A stretch of DNA of 16,317 nt, from NCBI GenBank assembly GCA_020630035.1, contig JAHDCB010000019.1:1-16317 (forward strand). Reading direction: 5' to 3'. This DNA is from Gammaproteobacteria bacterium (GTDB taxonomy: Bacteria; Pseudomonadota; Gammaproteobacteria; Chromatiales; Chromatiaceae). The first letter of the stretch is position 1. Every line of letters starts with the position of its first letter. This document shows, piece by piece, positions 6,774 to 14,853 of this stretch. Both the position numbers and the translations under genes were made by a program. Under the pieces are notes generated by a model, which was given only the letters and a program-made list of their open reading frames with translations, was not told where the DNA came from and searched no databases.

Positions 6774-7550
6774 CTAGACGACCCCCAGGATGTGGTAGCC
6801 GGCATCTACGTATAACACGTCTCCAGTGATGCCGGAGGCCAGGTCGGAGCATAAGAAGGCACCCGCATTTCCGACTTGTTCTATGCTGACATTCCGGCGC
6901 AGCGGAGTGCGCTTTTCGGCCTCGGCCAGCAGGTCGCGGAACCCGGAGATACCAGAGGCTGCCAGGGTGCGGATCGGGCCGGCTGAGATCGCATTTACCC
7001 GAATGCCTTCTGGCCCCAGGCTGTCTGCCAGGTAGCGCATATTCGCTTCTAATGACGCCTTGGCGACCCCCATCACGTTATAATTCGGTATCGTGCGTAC
7101 TGCGCCCAGATACGACATGGTGATGATCGAGGCCTGACGGCCTTGCATCATCGGACGGGCGGCCTGAGCTAATGCGGCCAGGCTGTATGAGCTGATATCA
7201 TGTGCCACGCGGAAGCCTTCGCGGTTGACTGCGTCTGCGTAGCTGCCTTCCAGTTGGTCGCGGCGGACGAAGGCGATTGAATGTACCAGTGCATCCAGTC
7301 CGTCCCAGTGGCGACCGAGTTCGGTGACCGCTTGCGTAATTTGTTCGTCGTCACTGACGTCCAGCGGGATCAGGATGTCGGAATTAAATTCTTGTGCCAG
7401 GGCGGCGACACGATCCTTCAGCTTGTCACCCTGGTAGGTGAATGCCAGCTCTGCACCTTCCCGGTGCATGGCAGCGGCAACGCCATAAGCAATTGATCGG
7501 TTGCTGGCGACGCCGGTAATCAGTACGCGTTTGTTGGCAAGAAAGCCCAT
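6774..7550 (-). CDS. fabI: Enoyl-[acyl-carrier-protein] reductase (NADH)
   Basis: 258 residues, the usual FabI length. It reduces the enoyl-ACP double bond in the last step of each type II fatty-acid elongation cycle, in the cytoplasm. The dinucleotide-binding start ITGVASNRSIAYG (11-23) is typical. The active site shows Tyr147 (MSYLGA) and Tyr157-x6-Lys164 (YNVMGVAK). The stretch NAISAGPIRTLAASGI is strongly diagnostic. Residue 93 is Ala in HSIAFVRRDQL, where E. coli has Gly; some FabI enzymes have Ala here naturally. The ATG is well supported by AGGAGA at 7556-7561 (minus strand). It is the first gene of the minus-strand run, followed after 7 bp by mtaD, so its promoter probably drives mtaD and arsS too. 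Confidence 0.97.
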   Translation of the reverse strand: MGFLANKRVLITGVASNRSIAYGVAAAMHREGAELAFTYQGDKLKDRVAALAQEFNSDILIPLDVSDDEQITQAVTELGRHWDGLDALVHSIAFVRRDQLEGSYADAVNREGFRVAHDISSYSLAALAQAARPMMQGRQASIITMSYLGAVRTIPNYNVMGVAKASLEANMRYLADSLGPEGIRVNAISAGPIRTLAASGISGFRDLLAEAEKRTPLRRNVSIEQVGNAGAFLCSDLASGITGDVLYVDAGYHILGVV

Positions 7551-7612
7551 AATAGTCTCCTGTTGTCATGTAACCCTGGAGTGATGAGCACTGTTGTTCA
7601 CAGTGCCTTAAG
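7551..7612. promoter_or_regulatory. 62-bp divergent upstream region with inverted repeat
   Basis: This gap lies between the divergent starts of fabI and the solute-binding protein gene and must contain or overlap both sets of initiation signals. At 7588-7606 is GCACTGTTGTTCACAGTGC, a perfect 7-bp inverted repeat around a 5-bp centre, ending 6 bases before the first ATG of the plus-strand gene. It could be an operator or an mRNA hairpin that occludes the start. I see no convincing -35/-10 pair in either direction. Confidence 0.45.
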
Positions 7613-9808
7613 ATGATGTCTATGTTTCGATTCGTCAGCTATGCTGGTTTGTGCAGTCTGTTGCTGGGTTGTTCCGGTGCTCTGTGGAACAGTCCGTACC
7701 CGGCAGGTGTTGCTGAGCAGGCGGTGTTTTTCAGTTCGTTCAGTGAGCGCCCGAAGCATCTGGATCCGGCGCGTTCTTACAGCTCGAATGAATGGGCGTT
7801 TATTTCGCAGATTTACGAACCGCCGCTGCAATATCATTATCTGCAACGGCCGTATGAGTTGGTGCCGCTGACCGCCAGTCAGATGCCGGAGGTGCGCTAT
7901 CTGGATGCGCAGGGCGAGCCTCTGCCGGAGGATGCCGATCCGGAGCAGGTGGCATTTACCGAGTATCTGATTACCTTGCAGCCGGGTATCCGTTATCAGC
8001 CCCATCCGGCATTTGCCCGTACGGCCAGCGGTGCTTATCGTTACTGGCCGCTGACTACCACTGCGTTGGCAGAGCGCCATACCTTAGCTGATTTTGCCCA
8101 GGCTGGCACGCGTGAATTGCGGGCGGATGATTATATCTATCAGATCAAACGCCTGGCGCTGACCCGGCTGCACTCGCCAGTGGCCAGTCTGATGGCAGAG
8201 CATATTGTTGGCTTTGCTGAATTTACTCGCCTGGCAGATGCGCAGGTGGCGGCTGATCAGCAGGCGGGACATCTGTGGACTGATTTGCGTCCGTTGTCTT
8301 TGTCTGGTGTCCGTCTGCTGGATGAGCGACGTTTCAGTATCCGTATCCGGCAGCGTTATCCGCAGTTTATGTTCTGGCTGGCGATGAATTTTTTTGCACC
8401 GATGCCGTGGGAGGTTGAGCGGTTTTATGCCCAGCCGGGCATGGCTGCGAGAAACCTCAATCTGAACTGGTACCCGGTCGGTACCGGGCCCTTTATGTTG
8501 ACTGAGAATAATCCGAATCTGCGCATGGTGCTGAGTCGCAATCCGCATTTTCGCGGCGAGCCTTACCCGACTGATGGCAGCGCAGCGCAGCATGCAGCTG
8601 GTCTGCTGGTGGATGCAGGTCAACCGATGCCGTTTATTGATCAGGCAGTGTATCGCCTGGAAAAAGAAGCGATTCCGCGTTGGAATCAGTTTTTGCAGGG
8701 GTATTATGATAATGCCGGGATCAGTTCAGACAGTTTTGATCAGGCGGTGCAGTTTGGTGCTGATGGAGAGGCGCAGTTAACCTCAGCGATGCGTGCGCGT
8801 GGTATTCAGCTCAGTACCGCAGTGCAGACGTCGCTATTCTATACCGGGTTTAATCTGCTGGATCCGGTGGTCGGAGGGCAACCGGACGATCCGGCTGATC
8901 AGCAGCGTGCACGTTTTTTGCGTCAGGCGCTGGCAATCGCGCTGGACTGGGAGTCATTTGTCGCGATTTTTCAGAACGGTCGTGGTGAAGTTGCACAAGG
9001 GCCGTTACCACCTGGTATCTTTGGTTATCTGTCCGGTCAGGATGGGATCAATCCGCAGACGCATGTCTGGCAGCAAGGTCGGGCACAACGCCGCTCCATT
9101 GCGGAGGCGCAGCAGTTGCTCGTTGCCGCGGGTTATCCCGATGGGCGGGATCCGGCGACGGGTGGGCCATTGATTCTGTATTATGACACGGCGCAGACGG
9201 GGCCCGGCAGTCAGGCGGTTTTACAGTGGTACACACAACAATTTGCACAGCTTGGTATTCAGTTGGTGGTGCGTGCCACGGACTATAATCGGTTTCAGGA
9301 AAAAATGCGTAAGGGTACGGCACAAATCTTCAGTTGGGGCTGGAATGCTGATTACCCGGATCCCGAAAACTTTTTATTTTTGTTGTATGGTCCAAATGGT
9401 AAGGTGAAATATTCTGGTGAGAATGCAGCCAATTTTGCTCATGCCGGGTTTGATCGGTTGTTTGAGCAGATGAAGAATCTGCCGAATAATGTTGTGCGGC
9501 AACAACTGATTGAACAGATGGTCACGATTCTGCGTACGGAGAACCCCTGGTTGTTTGGTTTTTTTCCGAAGGGCTTCAGTTTGCATCATGCCTGGTATCA
9601 GAATGCGTTACCGCATCTGATGGCAAACAACACGTTGAAATATAAGCGGATTGATGGGGCGCAGCGGGCAGCGCAGCAGGCGGTCTGGAATCAGCCGGTA
9701 TTGTGGCCACTGGTTCTGGTGGGTGTGTTGTTGCTGTTGTTACTATTGATCGCTATGCGCCAGTATTGGCTGCGTGAGCGTCTGGTGGCCACCCCTAATG
9801 ACAGGTGA
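7613..9808 (+). CDS. Family 5 extracellular solute-binding lipoprotein with C-terminal membrane helix
   Basis: A 731-residue protein. The signal peptide ends in the lipobox SLLLGC (Cys20), so the mature protein should be lipid-anchored. The body fits the SBP_bac_5 family, which binds peptides, nickel or similar ligands for ABC importers: HLDPARSYSSNEWAFISQIY near the start, NWYPVGTGPFML in the middle and FSWGWNADYPDPENFLFLLY near residues 568-587. It is longer than usual family members (about 500-600). It ends with a hydrophobic segment (about 696-715) and an Arg-rich tail. Starts at 7613, 7616 and 7622 are all possible; none has a strong ribosome binding site. No permease or ATPase gene is adjacent. 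pheA begins 6 bp downstream, so the two are probably in one transcript. The ligand cannot be told from sequence. Confidence 0.88.
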   Translation: MMSMFRFVSYAGLCSLLLGCSGALWNSPYPAGVAEQAVFFSSFSERPKHLDPARSYSSNEWAFISQIYEPPLQYHYLQRPYELVPLTASQMPEVRYLDAQGEPLPEDADPEQVAFTEYLITLQPGIRYQPHPAFARTASGAYRYWPLTTTALAERHTLADFAQAGTRELRADDYIYQIKRLALTRLHSPVASLMAEHIVGFAEFTRLADAQVAADQQAGHLWTDLRPLSLSGVRLLDERRFSIRIRQRYPQFMFWLAMNFFAPMPWEVERFYAQPGMAARNLNLNWYPVGTGPFMLTENNPNLRMVLSRNPHFRGEPYPTDGSAAQHAAGLLVDAGQPMPFIDQAVYRLEKEAIPRWNQFLQGYYDNAGISSDSFDQAVQFGADGEAQLTSAMRARGIQLSTAVQTSLFYTGFNLLDPVVGGQPDDPADQQRARFLRQALAIALDWESFVAIFQNGRGEVAQGPLPPGIFGYLSGQDGINPQTHVWQQGRAQRRSIAEAQQLLVAAGYPDGRDPATGGPLILYYDTAQTGPGSQAVLQWYTQQFAQLGIQLVVRATDYNRFQEKMRKGTAQIFSWGWNADYPDPENFLFLLYGPNGKVKYSGENAANFAHAGFDRLFEQMKNLPNNVVRQQLIEQMVTILRTENPWLFGFFPKGFSLHHAWYQNALPHLMANNTLKYKRIDGAQRAAQQAVWNQPVLWPLVLVGVLLLLLLLIAMRQYWLRERLVATPNDR

Positions 9809-9814
9809 ATAATA

Positions 9815-10894
9815 ATGGATGATCCCCTCATACAGGCACGTTCCGAAATTGATCGGATTGATCAGCAGCTTTTAACATTACTGAATCAGCGTGCAGCGTG
9901 TGCACAACAGATTGGTGGGTTGAAACGGGCGGCTGATCCGGATGTTCCGCTATACCGCCCGGAACGTGAAGCGCAGGTTCTGCGTAACTTAGTACAGCAG
10001 AATCCAGGGCCACTTGACTCAGATACGGTGGCCTGGCTGTTTCGGGAGGTGATGTCGGCCTGCCTGGCACTGGAGAAACCGCTGACAGTGGCCTTTTTGG
10101 GGCCGACTGGTACCTATACCGAAGCGGCAGCAAGGCAGCATTTCGGGCATGCCGTCACGCTGCAGCCGTATACGCAGATTGCCGAAATCTTTCGTGCGGT
10201 TGAGGTACAGGAAGTGGATTACGGGGTTGTGCCGGTTGAAAACTCGACAGAAGGTGCAGTCAGTCAGACACTGGATTGTCTGGTACAAACGTCCTTGCTG
10301 ATTTGTGCTGAGGTGATGCTACCTATTCAGCATCAATTGTTGAGTCAGGTGCAGTCGCTGGAGCAGGTGCAGACAGTGTACGGTCATCAGCAGGCATTGG
10401 CGCAATGTCACCACTGGCTTAATCAGCATCTGCCGCAGGCTGTCTGTGTGGCGGTTGATAGTAGTGGTGCGGCAGCGCGACAGGCCGCTGAACAGGCGCA
10501 TGCGGCAGCGGTTGCTGGTCATGAGGCGGCGTCTCATTATCAGTTGCAGACTCTGGCACACGCGATCGCTGATATAGCAGATAACAGCACTCGTTTTGTG
10601 GTGCTGGGTGAGCAACAGGTCGCACCTTCCGGTCAGGATCGAACCAGTCTGATTTTGTCCACTCAGAATCAACCGGGTGGGTTGCATCAGTTGCTGATGC
10701 CATTCGTAGAACACCAGATCAGCATGAGTCGGATTGAATCGCGTCCATCCCGACAAAGTCGTTGGGACTATCTTTTTTTTGTTGATTTGCTGGGGCATCA
10801 GCAGGATGCTGGTGTGGCTGCTGCATTAGCTGCATTATCTCAACAAGCCTGTTTCTATAAACTTTTGGGGTCGTACCCCTATGGCAAAATCTGA
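9815..10894 (+). CDS. pheA: Bifunctional chorismate mutase / prephenate dehydratase (P-protein)
   Basis: 359 residues in three parts. The AroQ-type chorismate mutase helix bundle covers about 1-85 (RSEIDRIDQQLLTLLNQRA, then PLYRPEREAQVL). Prephenate dehydratase covers about 90-270, with FLGPTGTYTEAAA, VPVENSTEGAVSQTLD and the catalytic Thr-Arg-Phe motif (259-261, NSTRFVVLG). An ACT regulatory domain covers about 275-359, with the ESRP motif (308-311) that binds phenylalanine in relatives. It converts chorismate to phenylpyruvate in phenylalanine synthesis, and the ACT domain implies feedback inhibition by phenylalanine. AGGTGA sits just before the ATG and overlaps the stop of the upstream gene. 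The 3' end overlaps radA by 14 bp. No sign of damage. Confidence 0.97.
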   Translation: MDDPLIQARSEIDRIDQQLLTLLNQRAACAQQIGGLKRAADPDVPLYRPEREAQVLRNLVQQNPGPLDSDTVAWLFREVMSACLALEKPLTVAFLGPTGTYTEAAARQHFGHAVTLQPYTQIAEIFRAVEVQEVDYGVVPVENSTEGAVSQTLDCLVQTSLLICAEVMLPIQHQLLSQVQSLEQVQTVYGHQQALAQCHHWLNQHLPQAVCVAVDSSGAAARQAAEQAHAAAVAGHEAASHYQLQTLAHAIADIADNSTRFVVLGEQQVAPSGQDRTSLILSTQNQPGGLHQLLMPFVEHQISMSRIESRPSRQSRWDYLFFVDLLGHQQDAGVAAALAALSQQACFYKLLGSYPYGKI

Positions 10895-12251
10895 AAAAAA
10901 ACATTACCGTTGCGATGCTTGTGGCGCGCAATTTGCCAAGTGGTCAGGCCAGTGTGCTGAATGTAGTGCCTGGAATCAGTTGGTTGAATCGGCGGCCCGG
11001 CCAGCGCAGCACATGCGTCATGCCCATTATGCCGGGGTATCTCAGTCATCCGGTATTTGTAATTTAGCTGATGTGCAGGCTGCCAGTACTCAGCGTCTGG
11101 CGACTGGTCTGACTGAATTAGATCGGGTGCTTGGTGGTGGGTTGGTGCCAGGTTCTGTGATCTTAATCGGTGGCAACCCGGGCATTGGTAAATCCACTTT
11201 ATTGTTGCAGGCCCTGGCGGCTCTGGCGGGGCACTTGTCTACCCTGTATGTCAGTGGTGAAGAGTCTGCACAACAGATCAGCTTGCGTGCTCAGCGATTA
11301 AATCTGGCGCGCGAAAAATTGCATCTCCTGACTGAAACCTGTGTCGAGCATATCCTGGAGCAGGTACAAAAGTCTCAGCCAAAGGTGCTGGTGATGGATT
11401 CGATCCAGACCTTTTTTACCGATACATTACAATCTGCACCGGGTTCTGTTGCACAGGTCAGGGAGTCGGCAGCACGTCTCGTACAGTATGCAAAACATAC
11501 CAATACCAGCGTGTTTCTGGTGGGTCATGTGACGAAGGAGGGAGCGCTGGCCGGACCGCGTGTGTTAGAGCACATGGTCGATACGGTGCTGTACTTTGAA
11601 GGGGAGGTGGGGAGTCAGTTACGGTTGGTGAGAGCGATAAAGAATCGCTTTGGGGCAGTGAACGAGCTAGGTGTGTTTGCGATGACGGGCGAGGGCCTGC
11701 GTGAGATCAGTAACCCGTCGGCATTGTTTTTATCGCCACATGAGCAGCCTGTTCCGGGTAGTACAGTGCTGGTGACGCGTGAGGGAACACGCCCGTTACT
11801 GGTTGAAATTCAGGCGCTGGTTGATCAGAGCGCTGCGGGTGGTTCCTGTCGTATTACCCTCGGTTCAGATCAGAACCGGTTGTCTATGCTATTGGCTGTG
11901 CTGCATAAGCATGGCGGTATAGGCATGTTTGACCAGGATGTGTTTCTGAATATTGTCGGCGGCGTGCGGGTCAGTGAGCCAGCAGCTGATCTGGCAGTAT
12001 TGCTGGCAGTTTTGTCCAGCTATCGGGATGTCCCCTTATCTCGAGACCTGGTGATTTTTGGTGAGGTTGGCCTGGCAGGTGAACTCAGGCCGGTCCCTAA
12101 TGGTCAGGAGCGGCTGCATGAGGCAGCCAGGCATGGCTTTCGTCAGGCGGTCATACCCAAATCGAATGCACCAAAAGAGCCCATCCATGGATTACAGGTT
12201 GATGCTGTCAGCCGTATTACCGAAGCTATTAGTGCTGTCGGAATAGGCTGA
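10881..12251 (+). CDS. radA: DNA repair protein RadA
   Basis: 456 residues, full length for RadA (also called Sms). An N-terminal four-cysteine zinc finger (Cys11, 14, 25, 28) is followed by a RecA-like ATPase with Walker A GNPGIGKS (98-105), Walker B around VLVMDS (169-174) and the RadA-specific KNRFG motif (254-258). The C-terminal third is the Lon-protease-like domain (SRDLVIFGEVGLAGELRPV region), structural rather than proteolytic in RadA. RadA is a hexameric helicase that promotes branch migration during recombinational repair. The start overlaps the end of pheA by 14 bp, pointing to co-translation. The stop is 11 bp from the stop of the convergent gene. Confidence 0.97.
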   Translation: MAKSEKKHYRCDACGAQFAKWSGQCAECSAWNQLVESAARPAQHMRHAHYAGVSQSSGICNLADVQAASTQRLATGLTELDRVLGGGLVPGSVILIGGNPGIGKSTLLLQALAALAGHLSTLYVSGEESAQQISLRAQRLNLAREKLHLLTETCVEHILEQVQKSQPKVLVMDSIQTFFTDTLQSAPGSVAQVRESAARLVQYAKHTNTSVFLVGHVTKEGALAGPRVLEHMVDTVLYFEGEVGSQLRLVRAIKNRFGAVNELGVFAMTGEGLREISNPSALFLSPHEQPVPGSTVLVTREGTRPLLVEIQALVDQSAAGGSCRITLGSDQNRLSMLLAVLHKHGGIGMFDQDVFLNIVGGVRVSEPAADLAVLLAVLSSYRDVPLSRDLVIFGEVGLAGELRPVPNGQERLHEAARHGFRQAVIPKSNAPKEPIHGLQVDAVSRITEAISAVGIG

Positions 12252-12262
12252 CGCTGATATGT

Positions 12263-12919
12263 CTACCTGATGCAGCGTATATTGCGCTCTTCGTCGGCAC
12301 TAACTCGCATAGATGTGCCTGTCTGCGGGTCAAATGTTTCCGCCTTACCCAGGATGAGGAAGTCATACTTATCAAGTTGTACTTCAAGTTGCTCCCAGGG
12401 TTGGTCTTTTACCCAAGTTAACGGTGATGTGTGGTGGAATTCCTCAGTCCAGAATGCGTTACTGTAGGCATCATCTGAACACAGCCCGCCAGCTGTCCAG
12501 GATTTTTCTGCATAGTTCAGTTTGCTGCCATGGTGCATACACGCGGCCAGCCATTCGACTCTGGATGGCAGGTGCCAGTCATCATATTCTGCTTCGGATA
12601 CTGTGCCGGTTGCTGTTCCGTCTGGCAGAATGGCAGGAGACACCAGCTCGTTACAGAAATCCTGTGCATCAAACCATACACCGCTGGTAGATTCTGTGCT
12701 CATCATCGTGCCGTTACGACGGTCTGCGTCAAGCCTGGCAACGTAGTTGTCTACATAAGTTTTGTTAGCAGCATCTCCGGATCCGTCTGCAGCGGATTGG
12801 CTAGCTAAGCCGGTAATGCCACTGCCATGCATTTCCAGGTCACCCAGGCAGACAGCAGCAGTGGGTTGGCTGATAAAAAAAGCGGCAGATGCACTTAACA
12901 ATAATATTTTTCTGACCAT
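12263..12919 (-). CDS. Secreted DUF1566 (Lcl C-terminal-like) domain protein
   Basis: 218 residues. The first 22 or so (MVRKILLLSASAAFFISQPT then AA) form a clear Sec signal peptide. Next comes GDAANKTYVDNYVARLDADR, which resembles the repeated shaft motif of phage tail fibres and trimeric surface proteins. The rest fits DUF1566: VWFDAQDFCNEL, DDWHLPSRVEWLAACMHHGS, AFWTEEFH, and the typical ending RNIRCIR. Such domains occur in secreted or surface proteins of mostly unknown role, including bacterial adhesion-related Lcl. Several cysteines could form disulfides after export. AGGAGG at 12928-12933 lies 8 bases before the ATG, an almost ideal ribosome binding site, which fixes the start. The gene stands alone and is convergent with radA. 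Exact function is unknown. Confidence 0.82.
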   Translation of the reverse strand: MVRKILLLSASAAFFISQPTAAVCLGDLEMHGSGITGLASQSAADGSGDAANKTYVDNYVARLDADRRNGTMMSTESTSGVWFDAQDFCNELVSPAILPDGTATGTVSEAEYDDWHLPSRVEWLAACMHHGSKLNYAEKSWTAGGLCSDDAYSNAFWTEEFHHTSPLTWVKDQPWEQLEVQLDKYDFLILGKAETFDPQTGTSMRVSADEERNIRCIR

Positions 12920-12953
12920 AGGCTTAGCCTCCTGTTCATTAAGGTTTCGTTAA

Positions 12954-13267
12954 AACCGATATCTGGACTTACTTGTACGCGAAACGTTGCGCTGAAAAGT
13001 CCTCGCAAGCCAAGATGCAGCTCGCGCAGGATGATTTTAGTGCAGGCGTACTGAAAAGCACTTTCTCACTCCAGGCATTTCAGAAACTGCCCGATTTAAT
13101 GACCATTTTAACACTAAACTGATGGGCTTGTGGTAGTTGAAAGTCATGAATGACGTGCAAAATTGACTTGGTATTGTACAATATCTGACGGTGTAGCCCG
13201 AAGTGTGTTTCCTGCATTCCTGATGTCCACCTTTTTTGCATCGTTGCTGTTGTGCTGTTTCAGGAAC
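12954..13267. other. Gene-free spacer, possibly containing a dispersed repeat
   Basis: No credible protein gene or RNA is visible here on either strand. The 12943-12957 part just ahead of the DUF1566 gene holds a short GGTTT/AAACC inverted repeat. At about 12970-13130 the minus strand contains a short open stretch reading SSCASCILACEDFSAQRF, a string I associate with conserved non-coding sequence translated by chance in many gammaproteobacterial genomes. The octamer CTGAAAAG occurs at 12992-12999 and 13051-13058. I take it as a possible dispersed non-coding repeat, not a gene. Confidence 0.35.
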
Positions 13268-13297
13268 TTGACAGGGTACCTTAATTTGCAGGTGATG
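13268..13297 (+). promoter_or_regulatory. Possible promoter for tRNA-Leu
   Basis: A perfect -35 hexamer TTGACA lies at 13268-13273, about 60 bp before the tRNA. The matching -10 region, 16-18 bp downstream (around GGTGAT), is poor. The -35 and position are suggestive; the -10 is weak. Confidence 0.25.
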
Positions 13298-13333
13298 AAG
13301 ATCTGATTTTTCGGTGCTACCGTTGCAAACCTG

Positions 13334-13418
<85 letters not shown>

Positions 13419-13425
13419 TATTTCT

Positions 13426-13459
13426 GCCTCATCAGTCTGATCTGGTGAGGCTTTTCTTA
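13426..13459 (+). terminator. Rho-independent terminator after tRNA-Leu
   Basis: GCCTCATCAG (13426-13435) can pair with CTGGTGAGGC (13442-13451), ten base pairs with one G-U, around a 6-nt loop. TTTTCTTATTCTT follows at once. It begins 7 nt after the tRNA 3' end and 51 bp before tig, so it should end the tRNA transcript and separate it from tig. Confidence 0.85.
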
Positions 13460-13476
13460 TTCTTCCGGAGTGTACG

Positions 13477-14853
13477 ATGCGTGTTTCTGTAGAGTCTGGC
13501 GAAGGTCTGGAGCGCCGATTGTTAATCGATCTTCCGGCAGAGCCTGTTACTGAAGCCGTTGATGCTAAGCTTGATGATCTCGCGCCAAAAATCAGATTGC
13601 CTGGTTTCCGTGCGGGTAAGGTGCCCATGCGGATTATCCGGCAACGTTTTCATCAGTCTGTACTGGAAGAGGTTAGTCGTGACCTGATTGAATCCAGCTA
13701 TAAAGAAGCCATTGAGCAGGAAGCATTGAAGCCGGCAGGGCCTCCGTCGAATTTGGAAAAGCGTGAGGCTGCAGAAGCAGGAGGCCTGAGTTATACCGCT
13801 ACTCTGGAAGTTTTTCCGGAGATCGTGTTGCATGAGTTCGGTGGCCACTCGCTGACAGAACGACAGTGTGAGATTACAGCGACGGATGTTGATGACACTA
13901 TTCAGAGCATTCGTGAGCAGCGTGCCAATGAAAAACTCGTGGATCGCCCTGCTCAGTCAGGTGACACACTCTACATTGATTTTTCTACCGACGTGGCTGA
14001 GGGTGATCCGATAGCCCAGGGTTCCGGTGAAAATCGCCCGGTCAGGTTGGGTTCTGATCGTGACCTGCCGCAGGCAGTACAGGATGGCTTAATCGGTGCA
14101 GTTGCTGATGAAGAGCGCAAAATCAGCGCTGATCACCAGGCTGATGGCGATCAGGATAGCCGGCTCGTGAACTATATCGTCAAGGTGTTGAAGGTGACGG
14201 AGCCGGAATTACCGGAACTGAATGAAGATTTTATCCAGTCTATCGGTGTGAAGGCGGGTACAGAAGACGCCTTCCGGCAAGAGGTGACAGATAACCTTAA
14301 TATTGAGCTGACCAACAAATTGCAGGAATTGCGTAGAACGGAAGCGTTTAATTTATGGCTGCAGGTAAACCCGCTGGCGTTGCCGCAGGTGCTGGTTACG
14401 CAGCAGTCTGGTGTGCTGCGCGAGCAATGGTTGGATCAATGGAAAATACCTGCTGAGCAGCGTAGTCAGTTCACTAGCCTGTCGTTGGAATCCTTTGAGC
14501 CACAGGCGCGGCGCCAGGTCTATTTGGGTTTGTTGTTGTCGCAATGGGTGCAGGATCAGGACATTCAGGTGGGTGAGGATGAGCTACGAGTCCGAGCTGA
14601 GTTGAATACACAGCAGTATGAAACGCCCGAAGAAATGGCCAATACGTTTTTACGTGATCCTCAGATGCGCGAGCAGTTACGTGATCAGGTGATTGAGGAT
14701 AAGGTTGTCGACTGGATATTTGCTCAGGTTGATGTGGAGACAGAGGTATTGTCGTTTACTGAACTGAAGGCTGTGTCGGCTGAACAGGTTACACCGCCAA
14801 AAGACGTGGCTGTTGCCGCCTCTGCTGCTGATCAGGCTACTGATAATGTTTGA
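13477..14853 (+). CDS. tig: Trigger factor, ribosome-associated chaperone
   Basis: 458 residues. The N-terminal ribosome-binding domain contains the loop LPGFRAGKVPMRIIRQRF (41-58), whose GFRxGK signature docks on ribosomal protein L23. The central region (about 155-240) aligns in position with the FKBP-type PPIase domain, from SGDTLYIDF to YIVKVLKVTEPELPEL, but the usual FEGG and MIPGFE motifs are replaced (PIAQG and DLPQAVQDG). The C-terminal helical chaperone domain (about 240-430) is present, ending in an acidic, Ala-rich tail. GGAG stands 10 bases before the ATG. The 3' end overlaps clpP by 8 bp. The chaperone should work on nascent chains; proline isomerase activity is doubtful. The degenerate middle is discussed as a finding. 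Confidence 0.95.
   Translation: MRVSVESGEGLERRLLIDLPAEPVTEAVDAKLDDLAPKIRLPGFRAGKVPMRIIRQRFHQSVLEEVSRDLIESSYKEAIEQEALKPAGPPSNLEKREAAEAGGLSYTATLEVFPEIVLHEFGGHSLTERQCEITATDVDDTIQSIREQRANEKLVDRPAQSGDTLYIDFSTDVAEGDPIAQGSGENRPVRLGSDRDLPQAVQDGLIGAVADEERKISADHQADGDQDSRLVNYIVKVLKVTEPELPELNEDFIQSIGVKAGTEDAFRQEVTDNLNIELTNKLQELRRTEAFNLWLQVNPLALPQVLVTQQSGVLREQWLDQWKIPAEQRSQFTSLSLESFEPQARRQVYLGLLLSQWVQDQDIQVGEDELRVRAELNTQQYETPEEMANTFLRDPQMREQLRDQVIEDKVVDWIFAQVDVETEVLSFTELKAVSAEQVTPPKDVAVAASAADQATDNV

Noticed and set aside
7353..7550. Ala93 in FabI as a triclosan-resistance change
   Set aside because: Ala at this position occurs naturally in other FabI enzymes, so resistance cannot be inferred.
8084..8623. 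179-residue minus-strand frame
   Set aside because: It is a shadow of the solute-binding protein gene with no family features.
12251..12278. Inverted repeat ACGCTG...CAGCGT between the convergent radA and DUF1566 genes
   Set aside because: The stem is only 6 bp with a 16-nt loop and no T-run on either strand, too weak to call a terminator.
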